Positions 7,328-15,153 of a stretch of 64,000 bases of DNA are shown here, in pieces (the stretch's first letter is position 1; every line of letters begins with the position of its first letter). Under the pieces are notes generated by a model. That model did not search any database and was not told where the DNA came from. It saw nothing but the letters and a program-made list of their open reading frames with translations. A program made the translations under genes and the position numbers. Source of the stretch: a virus; the IMG/VR virus record IMGVR_UViG_3300006108_000013, positions 1-64,000 of that record, one strand, 5' to 3'.

Positions 7328-7719
7328 AATACACTGACAACTACATAAACGAACTAAAGCCAAATGAAATTTTTGTATTTGGTTCAAATCTAAAAGGTAT
7401 TCATGGTGCAGGAGCAGCAAAACTCGCAAGAGAGAAATTCGGGGCTGAAATGGGAGTTGGTATTGGTATTACTGGGCAGTGTTATGCAATACCAACTAAA
7501 GATGAAATGATTTGGACTTTACCACTTACCAGAATCGAAGAACACGTTATGGATTTTCTGGATTATGTAAAGGATGTGCCTGATAAGATTTTTCTTGTCA
7601 CTCAAATTGGGTGTGGATTGGCTGGTTATACACCAGAAGATATTGCACCAATGTTTAAAACCCATCCCAGTAACGTAATTATCCCAAGAGAATTTCATGA
7701 AGTTATTTCTCATATGTAG
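7324..7719 (+). CDS. Macro-domain-like phage protein
   Basis: This 131-residue protein contains FVFGSNLKGIHGAGAA (18-33) and later VTQIGCGLAGY, a pattern of small phage proteins (A1S_2505-like) that resemble macro domains, which bind ADP-ribose. The glycine-rich loop and the IGCGLAG motif match ligand-binding loops of that fold. An ADP-ribose or NAD-related role is inference. It overlaps the methyltransferase stop (ATGA) and the next gene by 23 bases. Confidence 0.65.
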   Translation: MKYTDNYINELKPNEIFVFGSNLKGIHGAGAAKLAREKFGAEMGVGIGITGQCYAIPTKDEMIWTLPLTRIEEHVMDFLDYVKDVPDKIFLVTQIGCGLAGYTPEDIAPMFKTHPSNVIIPREFHEVISHM

Positions 7720-7933
7720 TTTATTTTTTGCAAGTGTTTGCTTTGCAGACACTAATAATATAAACTATATAAGTTTAAATGATAAAGAAATAGCTAAAGA
7801 GAAATTAGAAAACCTTTATACTTTAAAGGTTTCAAAATCTATAATTTTAAGCGGCGAAAATTTTATTGATTATAATAATTTCAATAATATTAATAGGATA
7901 AGAACTTATACCACTATTAAAATAAATTTCTGA
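7697..7933 (+). CDS. Small exported protein
   Basis: Starting at the ATG at 7697, the 78-residue protein has a clear signal peptide, MKLFLICSLFFASVCFA, with likely cleavage before Asp18. The mature part is Asn/Ile-rich and about 61 residues long. The gene overlaps the upstream one by 23 bases, which makes the start less certain, but the signal peptide is convincing. It would act in the periplasm or outer membrane of the host. Function unknown. Confidence 0.55.
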   Translation: MKLFLICSLFFASVCFADTNNINYISLNDKEIAKEKLENLYTLKVSKSIILSGENFIDYNNFNNINRIRTYTTIKINF

Positions 7934-7949
7934 TTTTGTTATCCATATG

Positions 7950-7957
7950 GGTAAATA
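7950..7957 (+). promoter_or_regulatory. T4-type late promoter element
   Basis: GGTAAATA, close to the late consensus TATAAATA, ends six bases before the ATG at 7964. Spacing matches the other late-promoter/start-codon units in the window. Confidence 0.5.
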
Positions 7958-7963
7958 TTCCAT

Positions 7964-8302
7964 ATGAACAAAAAAGATATCAGAAGTTTAATGGAAGCTT
8001 ATGAAGAAGTTGCTTCCTTTGAAGTTGCACCAGAAGAACATTTACATCGTGAAGATGATGGTGACTTTAGTAGAGATATCGAACCTTCACACGAAGAAGA
8101 AAGTTTAGAGGATTTAGAGCATGAAAAGATCCGTATGGTTGAAACTCGTTTACGCTCAACTATTGCGCATGCTCATCAGGCGATTGATGCGATAAAAAAA
8201 GGCAGTGTAATCGAACCTTGGATGCAGGATTTAATTACAACAGCAGAAGAACACGTTGTCAAAGTAGCTAACGTTTTAGTCTACAGACACGAGATTGACT
8301 AA
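7964..8302 (+). CDS. Small acidic protein, candidate internal head protein
   Basis: A 112-residue, strongly acidic protein with a His/Glu/Asp-rich centre and a helical C-terminus. The first residues (MNKKDIRSLMEAYEEV) form an amphipathic helix with an LxE, resembling capsid-targeting peptides of T4 internal proteins, which end in (L/I)xE and are cut by the prohead protease. A late promoter element directly in front agrees with a virion role. The 3' end overlaps the opposite-strand dCMP deaminase gene by 27 bases. The head location is inferred. Confidence 0.55.
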   Translation: MNKKDIRSLMEAYEEVASFEVAPEEHLHREDDGDFSRDIEPSHEEESLEDLEHEKIRMVETRLRSTIAHAHQAIDAIKKGSVIEPWMQDLITTAEEHVVKVANVLVYRHEID

Positions 8303-8677
8303 TTCTATTCCGAATTTTTTTGCTAGTTCAAGAGTTGATGGGTCTTGTTTATAGACTTCACCATATACAATCTTCTTAATCCCATAGGACGCAAGAGATT
8401 TTAAACAGTCGTTGCAAGGGAGAAGTGTTGTTGCTATTAAATAGCATTCGTTTGGTTTAACGTATCGTAATGCATTAATTTCAGAATGTACTACATATTT
8501 TCTTCTCTCGTCACGATCTGACCAATCCTCCTTCATACCAGCAGGAAAACCATTATAACCCAAGGAAGCAACGCTATTATCATGTCGAAGTAAACAACAT
8601 CCAACCTTTATATAAGGATCTTTGGATTTTTGTGCAGCAACTACTGCAAGATTATAAGCGTATCTTTCCCAAGTCAT
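8276..8677 (-). CDS. Deoxycytidylate (dCMP) deaminase
   Basis: A 133-residue zinc-dependent deaminase. It has the catalytic HSE (64-66) and the PCNDC zinc site (87-91), plus GYNGFPAG (40-47), which is typical of dCMP deaminases. The enzyme converts dCMP to dUMP, the substrate of thymidylate synthase, and here it fits with ThyX, NrdA and NrdB in the same genome. It is shorter than T4 Cd (193 aa) but complete in motifs. Its start lies two bases after the stop of the HNH gene. Confidence 0.9.
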   Translation of the reverse strand: MTWERYAYNLAVVAAQKSKDPYIKVGCCLLRHDNSVASLGYNGFPAGMKEDWSDRDERRKYVVHSEINALRYVKPNECYLIATTLLPCNDCLKSLASYGIKKIVYGEVYKQDPSTLELAKKFGIELVNLVSVD

Positions 8678-8679
8678 AA

Positions 8680-9261
8680 TTAAAAATTAAGAAACAATTC
8701 CCATTCCTTTATATTATGTTTATTTTTAATATAAAAAGTTGATGGCATGTGCCTTGGGATAGTAGGCGGTTTAATAAGCTTTAATCCCGCCTCTTCTGGC
8801 GTTCTATTAGCTTTCTGCGCATTAACCTCTTTATGAGCGAGAACACAATTATCCCAATTTGATTTGCCACCTCTGCTTCTAGGCATAACGTGATCGACAT
8901 TGCCTTCATTCTTTGAAAGCTTTTTACCAGTATATTGACAAATGCCACCATCACGAGTCCAAACACCACTCAAAGAAAACTTTGGTCTTTTCATTGGAAC
9001 TTTATTAAATTTACACAGAACAATAACCTTTGGAATTTTAATATTGCCATTTATCGTTTTAACATATTCTGATTGTTCATCATGAGGCAATGCAATCCAA
9101 TCCTTCCAACGATAAGGAATCATTTGATCTTCGCCTAGAATATCTAATCCGGTTGCCGCATCGGTATACATCATAGACAATGCTTCAGCTGGTGATTTAA
9201 CGTGAATAGCTTGCCAATTACGATTAAGAACAAGCACAGTTGACCTATTAAGATTATTCAT
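8680..9261 (-). CDS. HNH endonuclease-family protein
   Basis: A 193-residue protein. The C-terminal half holds an HNH fold: VDHVMPRSRGG with the catalytic-type DH, then WDNC and a downstream His (about residues 118-145). The expected first zinc knuckle is reduced to CQYTG. The N-terminal half (VLVLNRNWQAIHV and following) is typical of a family of bacterial and phage HNH proteins that also occurs outside mobile elements. It sits between nrdA and the dCMP deaminase gene. It could be a free-standing homing enzyme or a packaging-type nuclease; I cannot decide. Confidence 0.8.
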   Translation of the reverse strand: MNNLNRSTVLVLNRNWQAIHVKSPAEALSMMYTDAATGLDILGEDQMIPYRWKDWIALPHDEQSEYVKTINGNIKIPKVIVLCKFNKVPMKRPKFSLSGVWTRDGGICQYTGKKLSKNEGNVDHVMPRSRGGKSNWDNCVLAHKEVNAQKANRTPEEAGLKLIKPPTIPRHMPSTFYIKNKHNIKEWELFLNF

Positions 9262-9280
9262 ATGTTTAGATTATGCATTG

Positions 9281-9303
9281 ATATTCACCTATGAGGGGAA
9301 TAT
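9281..9303 (-). other. Imperfect hairpin downstream of nrdA
   Basis: ATATTC (9281-9286) and GAATAT (9298-9303) pair, with two further C-G pairs inside and one mismatch. It lies in the gap between the nrdA stop and the HNH gene start. No T-run follows on the minus strand, so a processing or protecting hairpin is more likely than a terminator. Weak. Confidence 0.3.
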
Positions 9304-9318
9304 TGATACTTATTCTAA

Positions 9319-10983
9319 TCAAGCTTCGCAGGATTTGCAAGTCATTATTGAACGAGCAAGCTCCTTTGCAGGATTGGTTGATCTCTGGTAATAGAGAGAC
9401 TTAATGCCCTGCTCCCAAGCAAAAATGATAAGTTCATTAACTGCTTTCGGCGGAGTACCAGCTGGTATAAGCATATTTAAACTCTGACCTTGATCAATAT
9501 ATTTTTGACGAGCCGCAGCTTGAATAATAATTTCTTTCTGTGATGTCTCTTCAAAGGTCTTGAATACATCTTTTTCTTCTTGGGTAAGGAAATCCAAATG
9601 CTGAACAGATCCACTATGCTTGAGAATGTCCATCCAGGTTTCCTCGTCATTCTTCCCCTTTTCCTTTAAGAGTTTCTTGAGATAAGGATTCTTATATGAA
9701 AATTTACCCTTGGCAAGATCCTTGACATAATAGTTACTATTATTTGGTTCAATACTTGGGGAGACTTGCCCTAGGATGAACGAGGATGAAGTTGTAGGGG
9801 CTACAGCAAGCGTTGTAGTGTTTCTGCGACCATAACCTTTAAGAAGGTCTGGTTCACCAATCAATTCAGAAAGTTCTTTTGTTGCTTTGTCTGCTCTCTC
9901 ACGAATAGTTTTCCAAATCGTATTATTAAGGAATTTTGCTTCCATTGATTCAAATGCAATCATCTTGGATTGAAGGAGTGAATGCCAACCAAGAACACCA
10001 AGTCCCAATGCACGATGACGAATTGCAAAATTGCGAGGTGCTTCCATGAACTTCATTCCTTCAGTTTTATTGATGAATTCAGTCATTACTGCATCCAAGA
10101 AAAAGATCATTGTTTCAACCGCATCAGTGTCTTTCCAATCTTCCCATCTTTCCAAATTCATTGAAGAAAGATCACATACAAATGATTCATCTTCACTATT
10201 AGGAAGCATGATTTCTGTACAAAGATTTGATTGTGTGATCTTCATTCCTTTCTGTCTGTAAACCAAAGGTGCTCTATTGTTTACATTATCGGTAAAGAAA
10301 ATATAAGGATAACCAGACTCAAATCTTTTCTTGAGAACAAGACCCCAAATTCTCCTCTTTTCTTTATCACCATCGAGCATGGACTTCATCCATTCGTCAG
10401 TGATAGTAACACCAATTGAAAGATCTTGAATTTCATTTCCTTCTCCACGAATTTTAAGGAACTCTTCGATATCTCCATGATCTATAGGAAGATATGCCGC
10501 AAAAGATCCACGACGAACATTACCTTGAGATACAACTCCCATTAGTTTATCGAACAACTCCATGAAATGAACTGATCCAGTTGACTCACCACCGGATGCA
10601 ATTGTTGCACCTCTTGATCTCAAATCACCAAAGTAAGCTGATGTTCCACCACCATTCTTTGTCATGATGCCCACTTCAGAAACCTTCTCAAGAATTCCTG
10701 ACATTGTATCGGGAATATGAGACCCAAAACATGAAATGGGAAGTCCACGTTTACGACCAAAGTTTGACCAGATGGGACTAGCCAACGAGTAATAGCCTAA
10801 ATGCATATAATTCTCAAATTTCTTTGCAAAGTCTTTTTGATTTAAAATTTTTTCCGCTGCTTTTGCGATATCAGAAATTCTTTGTTCTGGTGTTTCATCC
10901 TCTAACAAATATCCTCTTTGAAGGAACTTTCTGGAATCTTTGTTAAGCCAATAAATATCGGGATGCTGCGTTTCGGTACTCAT
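9319..10983 (-). CDS. nrdA: Ribonucleotide reductase, large (alpha) subunit, short form
   Basis: A 554-residue catalytic subunit, much shorter than T4 NrdA (754), mainly because it has no N-terminal ATP-cone. The active site is intact: C85 in ISCFGS (redox cysteine), NLCTEI (about 255-260) with the thiyl cysteine and Asn/Glu partners, the Tyr pair in SLYYQRSTNP for radical transfer, and a C-terminal CKSC (549-552) that re-reduces the active site. It reduces ribonucleotides to deoxyribonucleotides together with NrdB. Lack of the cone suggests no ATP/dATP activity switch at this site. A single gene separates it from nrdB. Confidence 0.95.
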   Translation of the reverse strand: MSTETQHPDIYWLNKDSRKFLQRGYLLEDETPEQRISDIAKAAEKILNQKDFAKKFENYMHLGYYSLASPIWSNFGRKRGLPISCFGSHIPDTMSGILEKVSEVGIMTKNGGGTSAYFGDLRSRGATIASGGESTGSVHFMELFDKLMGVVSQGNVRRGSFAAYLPIDHGDIEEFLKIRGEGNEIQDLSIGVTITDEWMKSMLDGDKEKRRIWGLVLKKRFESGYPYIFFTDNVNNRAPLVYRQKGMKITQSNLCTEIMLPNSEDESFVCDLSSMNLERWEDWKDTDAVETMIFFLDAVMTEFINKTEGMKFMEAPRNFAIRHRALGLGVLGWHSLLQSKMIAFESMEAKFLNNTIWKTIRERADKATKELSELIGEPDLLKGYGRRNTTTLAVAPTTSSSFILGQVSPSIEPNNSNYYVKDLAKGKFSYKNPYLKKLLKEKGKNDEETWMDILKHSGSVQHLDFLTQEEKDVFKTFEETSQKEIIIQAAARQKYIDQGQSLNMLIPAGTPPKAVNELIIFAWEQGIKSLYYQRSTNPAKELARSIMTCKSCEA

Positions 10984-11041
10984 AAAATTTATATGTTTAT
11001 ACTAATAGTTTGCATTTAAAATAGCAATCAAATTTTAAATT

Positions 11042-11464
11042 TTATTTTACTATTGTTGTATCTGGAATATCTTCTTCAGGTACAAGATAAATGTTAACCG
11101 TAGTTTTCTTTTCTATATCTTTAGCTTTCTTTAGTCTGTTTAATCCATCAGCTACAGATAATCCATATCTATTATTTTTAATAACTAGTAATGGAAAAGA
11201 TGTATCAGCTTTCATCATTCTAGCTGTTGATTTTTCTGGATCTGCTTGATTTTGTTTATTCCACCATTCAAGATTATGTTCTAAATCTTTAATAGGAAAA
11301 TTTGTTTTATAATATTTGTCTTTATTTTGTTCAGCAAATTCGATAACTTTATTAACTGATCTTTTAATACCATTGTCATCTTTCATCATACCAAGATCTG
11401 ATGTTTCATTTTCTAAAATTTGTTGATAAGCATTCTCTAATAAAATTGTATCTTTATCTCTCAT
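11042..11464 (-). CDS. Hypothetical protein between nrdB and nrdA, ParB-like segment
   Basis: A 140-residue protein. The C-terminal half (about 90-135) has a strand, then LSVADGLNRLKKA, then beta strands, reminiscent of ParB/sulfiredoxin-fold phage proteins that carry a D-G-x-x-R motif. The N-terminus (RDKDTILLENAYQQILENE) resembles the short (I/L)xE-terminated targeting helices noted elsewhere in this window. A late promoter element lies directly upstream, unlike the early-type nucleotide genes around it. Function unknown; both resemblances are tentative. Confidence 0.55.
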   Translation of the reverse strand: MRDKDTILLENAYQQILENETSDLGMMKDDNGIKRSVNKVIEFAEQNKDKYYKTNFPIKDLEHNLEWWNKQNQADPEKSTARMMKADTSFPLLVIKNNRYGLSVADGLNRLKKAKDIEKKTTVNIYLVPEEDIPDTTIVK

Positions 11465-11469
11465 TTGAA

Positions 11470-11477
11470 TATTTATT
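11470..11477 (-). promoter_or_regulatory. T4-type late promoter element (minus strand)
   Basis: On the minus strand this reads AATAAATA, ending five bases before the ATG at 11464. It would allow the gene between nrdA and nrdB to be expressed late, separately from its neighbours. Confidence 0.5.
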
Positions 11478-12447
11478 AAAATAATTCAGATTCATCAAAA
11501 CATTGATCCTTCTTTGCGTATTCGGTTGGCTTTTGGAAAAAAAAGTCAGTCATATTATTTCCAAGTAATTCTTCTGTAAACCACTTAGTTTCTTTAAGAA
11601 TTTCCTTATCAACTTCAAATGCTTTTCTGAAACCAATCTGAACAAGTGATTCATTGATACGATTCTTTATGAATTCTTTAACAATAGGTGCGCTAAGACC
11701 TTCTTCTTGAATTCCGTTGATCATCCAATCGACAATTTTTGCTTCAGATTTAAATGCTTCTTCTGCTTCGGAGATAATTTTGTTTTCAAGTTCTTCATCA
11801 AAAAATTCTGGATATTCAGAACGAATTGTATTGATGATCTTGATACCAACGAGAGCATGAATATTCTCTTCGTTGCGAGTATACTTTACTTGCTGATCTG
11901 TGTCCTTAAGAACGTTCTTAAAACGAGCAAACCAATTGATTACATAGAACTGCGAGAAGAGTGAAACATTCTCAACAAATAAAGTAAAAAGAATGATAGC
12001 ATAAAGATATTGCTTCTTTGAATCCTTATAATACTTGTGAGTATACTTGCGGAGATATTTCACACGACCTTCAATCCATTCAAGTTTAAGATTCTTTTCA
12101 AAAACATCTTCAAGACCAAGAACAGAAATTAAACGCTCGTAAGCATTATTGTGAATAACTTCTGTATTTGCCATTACATATCCAAGATCTTGCATGGCAG
12201 GATGTGGAAGATTCTCACCAAGCTTTGCCCAGAAAGTTTTGACTGCAATTTCAATTTGACCAATAGCAGAAAGAGTGCGAATAATAATTTCTCTCTCTTG
12301 TTCGGTGAGATTCACTTTGAATTGCTGAACATCTGATTTGAATGAGAATTCTTTATCTGTCCAGAAGCCATTGTGCATTGCTTCAATGAATTCTTCTGTC
12401 CAAGGATAAAGGTTGGGTTTACGGCTGATTTGTTCTTCGAATATCAT
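11476..12447 (-). CDS. nrdB: Ribonucleotide reductase, small (beta) subunit
   Basis: A 323-residue R2 protein. Metal ligands can be read as E66, E96/H99 (EVIH), E159 (FVEN) and E194/H197 (EENIH). The radical tyrosine is present as Y103, seven residues after E96. The first ligand is Glu where E. coli NrdB has Asp84. The protein ends in an acidic and aromatic tail (FDESELF) suited to binding NrdA. The sequence resembles Bacteroidota-type NrdB from memory. It is encoded upstream of nrdA on the same strand, separated by one small gene. Confidence 0.95.
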   Translation of the reverse strand: MIFEEQISRKPNLYPWTEEFIEAMHNGFWTDKEFSFKSDVQQFKVNLTEQEREIIIRTLSAIGQIEIAVKTFWAKLGENLPHPAMQDLGYVMANTEVIHNNAYERLISVLGLEDVFEKNLKLEWIEGRVKYLRKYTHKYYKDSKKQYLYAIILFTLFVENVSLFSQFYVINWFARFKNVLKDTDQQVKYTRNEENIHALVGIKIINTIRSEYPEFFDEELENKIISEAEEAFKSEAKIVDWMINGIQEEGLSAPIVKEFIKNRINESLVQIGFRKAFEVDKEILKETKWFTEELLGNNMTDFFFQKPTEYAKKDQCFDESELF

Positions 12448-12468
12448 AAAATTTAATCTTTAATTGTA

Positions 12469-12852
12469 TTAGTTTTTCTTTGCGGTTGAAAGCTTTTTTT
12501 TCTTCTTTTTTGGTCGGTTTAAAATGTGTTTTTGTAGTTCTGATTTGTAAAGTTTCATCGAAATATGTTTGAGGAAGAGAGCATGATCTAAGTGAGAAAC
12601 TAAATTTCTAACTCTTGATTCGGCATATAAAACTTGTGTCTCGCACCAGTTCGGTTCTAGATAATGTATACACTCATGGTATGCTGTTGAAAGTAATTCT
12701 CCTGCTGGATTAAATTCTAGGTCAGTCCAATTACAGTATCCATGTGTACCTCTCATTTTTCTAAATGAGAAAAATTCGGGGGGTTTTCTTCTTGCTAAAT
12801 TAAGACATCTATTATAAAGTTTTTTTGTTTTAATCTTTCCTAGCTTCTCCAT
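12469..12852 (-). CDS. Small HExxH protein, putative metallopeptidase
   Basis: This 127-residue protein contains HECIH (59-63), the HExxH zinc-binding motif, followed by possible third ligands E71 or E78. A very basic Lys-rich tail (about 113-127) follows. The layout recalls small SprT/IrrE-like or phage metalloprotease domains, but overall similarity is not clear. Trp and Cys residues flank the motif. A protease role is inference from one motif. A late-like promoter element lies upstream. Confidence 0.55.
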   Translation of the reverse strand: MEKLGKIKTKKLYNRCLNLARRKPPEFFSFRKMRGTHGYCNWTDLEFNPAGELLSTAYHECIHYLEPNWCETQVLYAESRVRNLVSHLDHALFLKHISMKLYKSELQKHILNRPKKKKKKLSTAKKN

Positions 12853-12858
12853 ACCCTA

Positions 12859-13056
12859 TTATTTATCTTTTTTCGGAGCCGTTGGCGAACCCCTAAAAAT
12901 GGCATTTAATATGATAAGTAACGCTAAAATTGATGCCCAATCTTGAATGTTGTAAACTATCCCAAGTTTAAAAATATTATTTAAACTCCATATAATAATC
13001 AGCGGTAAGACCAAAAGAGAAAAAAGGACAAAAGTAATAATAATTGCAGTTTTCAT
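12859..13056 (-). CDS. Small two-span membrane protein
   Basis: A 65-residue protein with two hydrophobic segments (about 3-26 and 38-55) and a basic C-terminal tail. The start lies 17 bases from the divergent AAA ATPase gene. No family recognised. Confidence 0.55.
   Translation of the reverse strand: MKTAIIITFVLFSLLVLPLIIIWSLNNIFKLGIVYNIQDWASILALLIILNAIFRGSPTAPKKDK
12860..12867 (-). promoter_or_regulatory. Late promoter-like element (minus strand)
   Basis: Minus-strand GATAAATA ends seven bases before the ATG at 12852 and overlaps the 3' end of the upstream membrane-protein gene. An AGGGT between the element and the start could act as a weak ribosome site. Confidence 0.45.
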
Positions 13057-13073
13057 TGAATTATTATCTAATA

Positions 13074-14357
13074 ATGCGGGTTAAATGTCAAATGAAAAGA
13101 ATTATATTGCTTTATACGATACCTATGGTAAAATTTATACCTATGTTTAAGTTAAAGGAATCAAAAATATTCAGACACGGAGATCAATCCAGAGATCTTT
13201 ATGCGCCTTCTACTGGTAGCGATTTTAACGTAAATCGCTATATACTAATGACATATGATACATCTCCGTCAACTTTATATTTTGATGAAAAGTTTAATGA
13301 AGACATTTTTGATTTTTTAATGGAAAACTCTAAACTGATTAAATTCAGTTCAACCGGAAAATTAATTCAATTATCAAAAAACAGTAAACATTTTAGAGGT
13401 GGAAGTTTTTGGTTTAAATACAAAGATGTTTATATAAAAATTTCAGCCGCTGGTGAAGAGGATGAATTTCAGGGAATGGATTTAAAGGGTATGCCTTTTT
13501 CTTTTGACTTGGATGACAATGCCAGAAAGGACGAAAGAATCAAACCAAAGAAGTACGATTTGGCGATTGCTGCTCCTTCTCATGTGCAAGATTATCACCT
13601 AGAAGACTTTGCAAAATTCATTATAAATGAACAAGGTTCAAAGGTTCATTTGTTTATCAAAAATCAATATGGGGATTATGCATTTGAACCAATTAGCGTT
13701 AACATCCCAGAAGATATTAATCTTGAGCTAAACTATGGTTCTAAGTTTTTGGAAACCGATAAGACTATCAAAGACAGATTGAGTAGTAGTAAGGGTGGAT
13801 TGTTTATGTTTCACGGACCACCAGGCACGGGCAAGACCACTTATATTAAATATTTGGCGAGTCAAATTGATAGGGATTTTATTTATATTCCCACCACAAT
13901 GATTGAGACTTTTACATCTGATCCAAATTGTTTGAGTATTCTTATACAGAAACCAAACTCTGTTATTATTTTGGAAGATGCAGAAAAAGCTATTATGAAA
14001 AGACACGGTGATGGAATGGATTCTTCTGCTGTATCTTCATTGCTTAATCTGTCTGATGGTATTATGAGTGATATCTTAAAGACTTCTGTTATATTGACTT
14101 ATAATTGCCCCAAGAACGAAATTGATTCTGCTCTTAGGAGAAAAGGAAGATTGCAGGTTGATTATGAATTTGGAGCGTTGTCTATAACTGATGCAAAAAA
14201 ATTAGCAAAGAGTCTTAAATATAGCAAGAAAACGATTGATGGTATTACCAAAGCAACTTCCGTTGCTGATATTTATAACCTAGAAAAAGACGTAGATTTA
14301 AACGAAGAAAAACCAAATGAAGATAAAGAAAGAGTCATCGGATTTGCAAGATCTTAA
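13074..14357 (+). CDS. BCS1-like AAA ATPase
   Basis: The AAA module has Walker A GPPGTGKTT (about 244-252 of a 427-residue chain), Walker B VIILEDAEKA, and a sensor/arginine-finger region SALRRKGRL typical of BCS1-type AAA proteins, which remodel or translocate proteins. The N-terminal 220 residues are beta-rich and unassigned. The start is uncertain: ATGs at 13074, 13092 and 13125 are all possible and none has a clear ribosome site. Similar ATPases occur in T4-like marine phages. The 3' end overlaps the nuclease gene by 41 bases. Confidence 0.8.
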   Translation: MRVKCQMKRIILLYTIPMVKFIPMFKLKESKIFRHGDQSRDLYAPSTGSDFNVNRYILMTYDTSPSTLYFDEKFNEDIFDFLMENSKLIKFSSTGKLIQLSKNSKHFRGGSFWFKYKDVYIKISAAGEEDEFQGMDLKGMPFSFDLDDNARKDERIKPKKYDLAIAAPSHVQDYHLEDFAKFIINEQGSKVHLFIKNQYGDYAFEPISVNIPEDINLELNYGSKFLETDKTIKDRLSSSKGGLFMFHGPPGTGKTTYIKYLASQIDRDFIYIPTTMIETFTSDPNCLSILIQKPNSVIILEDAEKAIMKRHGDGMDSSAVSSLLNLSDGIMSDILKTSVILTYNCPKNEIDSALRRKGRLQVDYEFGALSITDAKKLAKSLKYSKKTIDGITKATSVADIYNLEKDVDLNEEKPNEDKERVIGFARS

Positions 14358-15153
14358 TTTTAATGGACTAATAGTATTAGAGGATGCTTTCTCTGATATT
14401 AAGTTTTTTGAAAAGGATCATCATTATGAAATTGATGGTAAGAGGGCAGAAATGTCTGTATCTCAACTCATTAGCAAATATGAAAAACCATTTGATAAAG
14501 CTATTGCTCATAGGGTTGCCAAGAGAGACGGTAAACTCGTAGAAGATGTTCTTTGGCAATGGGATTATAATAAAGATTATTCTTGTCATAAAGGAAATGA
14601 ATTTCATTTGATGGTAGAAGAATTTTACCAAAGAAGAACTATTCCTATTGATAAGGAAAATATTATTAATTTTTTCAGAAAGAAACAGAATGATTATCAT
14701 ACAGATGATCAGCTTGCCACATATTATATGGAAATTGCTCACCTGCTTAAAAACTTCAAAAATTTTTATGAATGGTGGAAGCAAGATCATATTCTTTTAA
14801 AATCCGAATTTGTTATAGGTGATAGAGAAAAAAGAATTTGTGGTACTATTGATAACCTTTCTTATAATAAGAAAACTGGTAAATTGATGTTATTTGATTA
14901 CAAAACCAATAAAGAAATCAAAAGGGAGGGTTATAAAGGCGAAACAATGTTGCCTCCGATTGATAGCGTTCCTAAATGTGAACTTGGGAAATATAGCCTT
15001 CAGCTTTGTTTATACAAATTAATCTTGGAGAGAAATACGCCATTTGAAGTGGGTGATTGTAAAGTTATTTGGGTTGCTGGCGAAGATGACTACGAACTGA
15101 TAAGTATTTTGAATCTAGAAAAAGAAGCAGAAATACTTTTAAATAACGCATGA
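14317..15153 (+). CDS. PD-(D/E)XK (RecB/Cas4-like) nuclease
   Basis: A 278-residue protein. Motifs in order are a conserved helix with GNEFHLMVEEF (about 93-103), E164, GTID (176-179), DYKT (194-197) and a Gln/Tyr-rich helix SLQLCLYK (about 227-234). This is the pattern of the PD-(D/E)XK fold, where Asp179 and Asp194-x-Lys196 bind metal and cut DNA. The gene overlaps the AAA ATPase upstream and the FMN reductase downstream (ATGA), so all three are co-translated. It may be an exonuclease for recombination or host DNA breakdown. Confidence 0.8.
   Translation: MKIKKESSDLQDLNFNGLIVLEDAFSDIKFFEKDHHYEIDGKRAEMSVSQLISKYEKPFDKAIAHRVAKRDGKLVEDVLWQWDYNKDYSCHKGNEFHLMVEEFYQRRTIPIDKENIINFFRKKQNDYHTDDQLATYYMEIAHLLKNFKNFYEWWKQDHILLKSEFVIGDREKRICGTIDNLSYNKKTGKLMLFDYKTNKEIKREGYKGETMLPPIDSVPKCELGKYSLQLCLYKLILERNTPFEVGDCKVIWVAGEDDYELISILNLEKEAEILLNNA

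Noticed and set aside
10031-10419. Plus-strand open frames opposite nrdA
   Set aside because: They mirror the conserved nrdA reading frame, show no known motif and have low-complexity Phe/Ser/Ile content.
9319-10983. NrdA as a truncated pseudogene
   Set aside because: The short length is explained by the missing ATP cone; active-site Cys, Tyr pair and C-terminal CKSC are intact.
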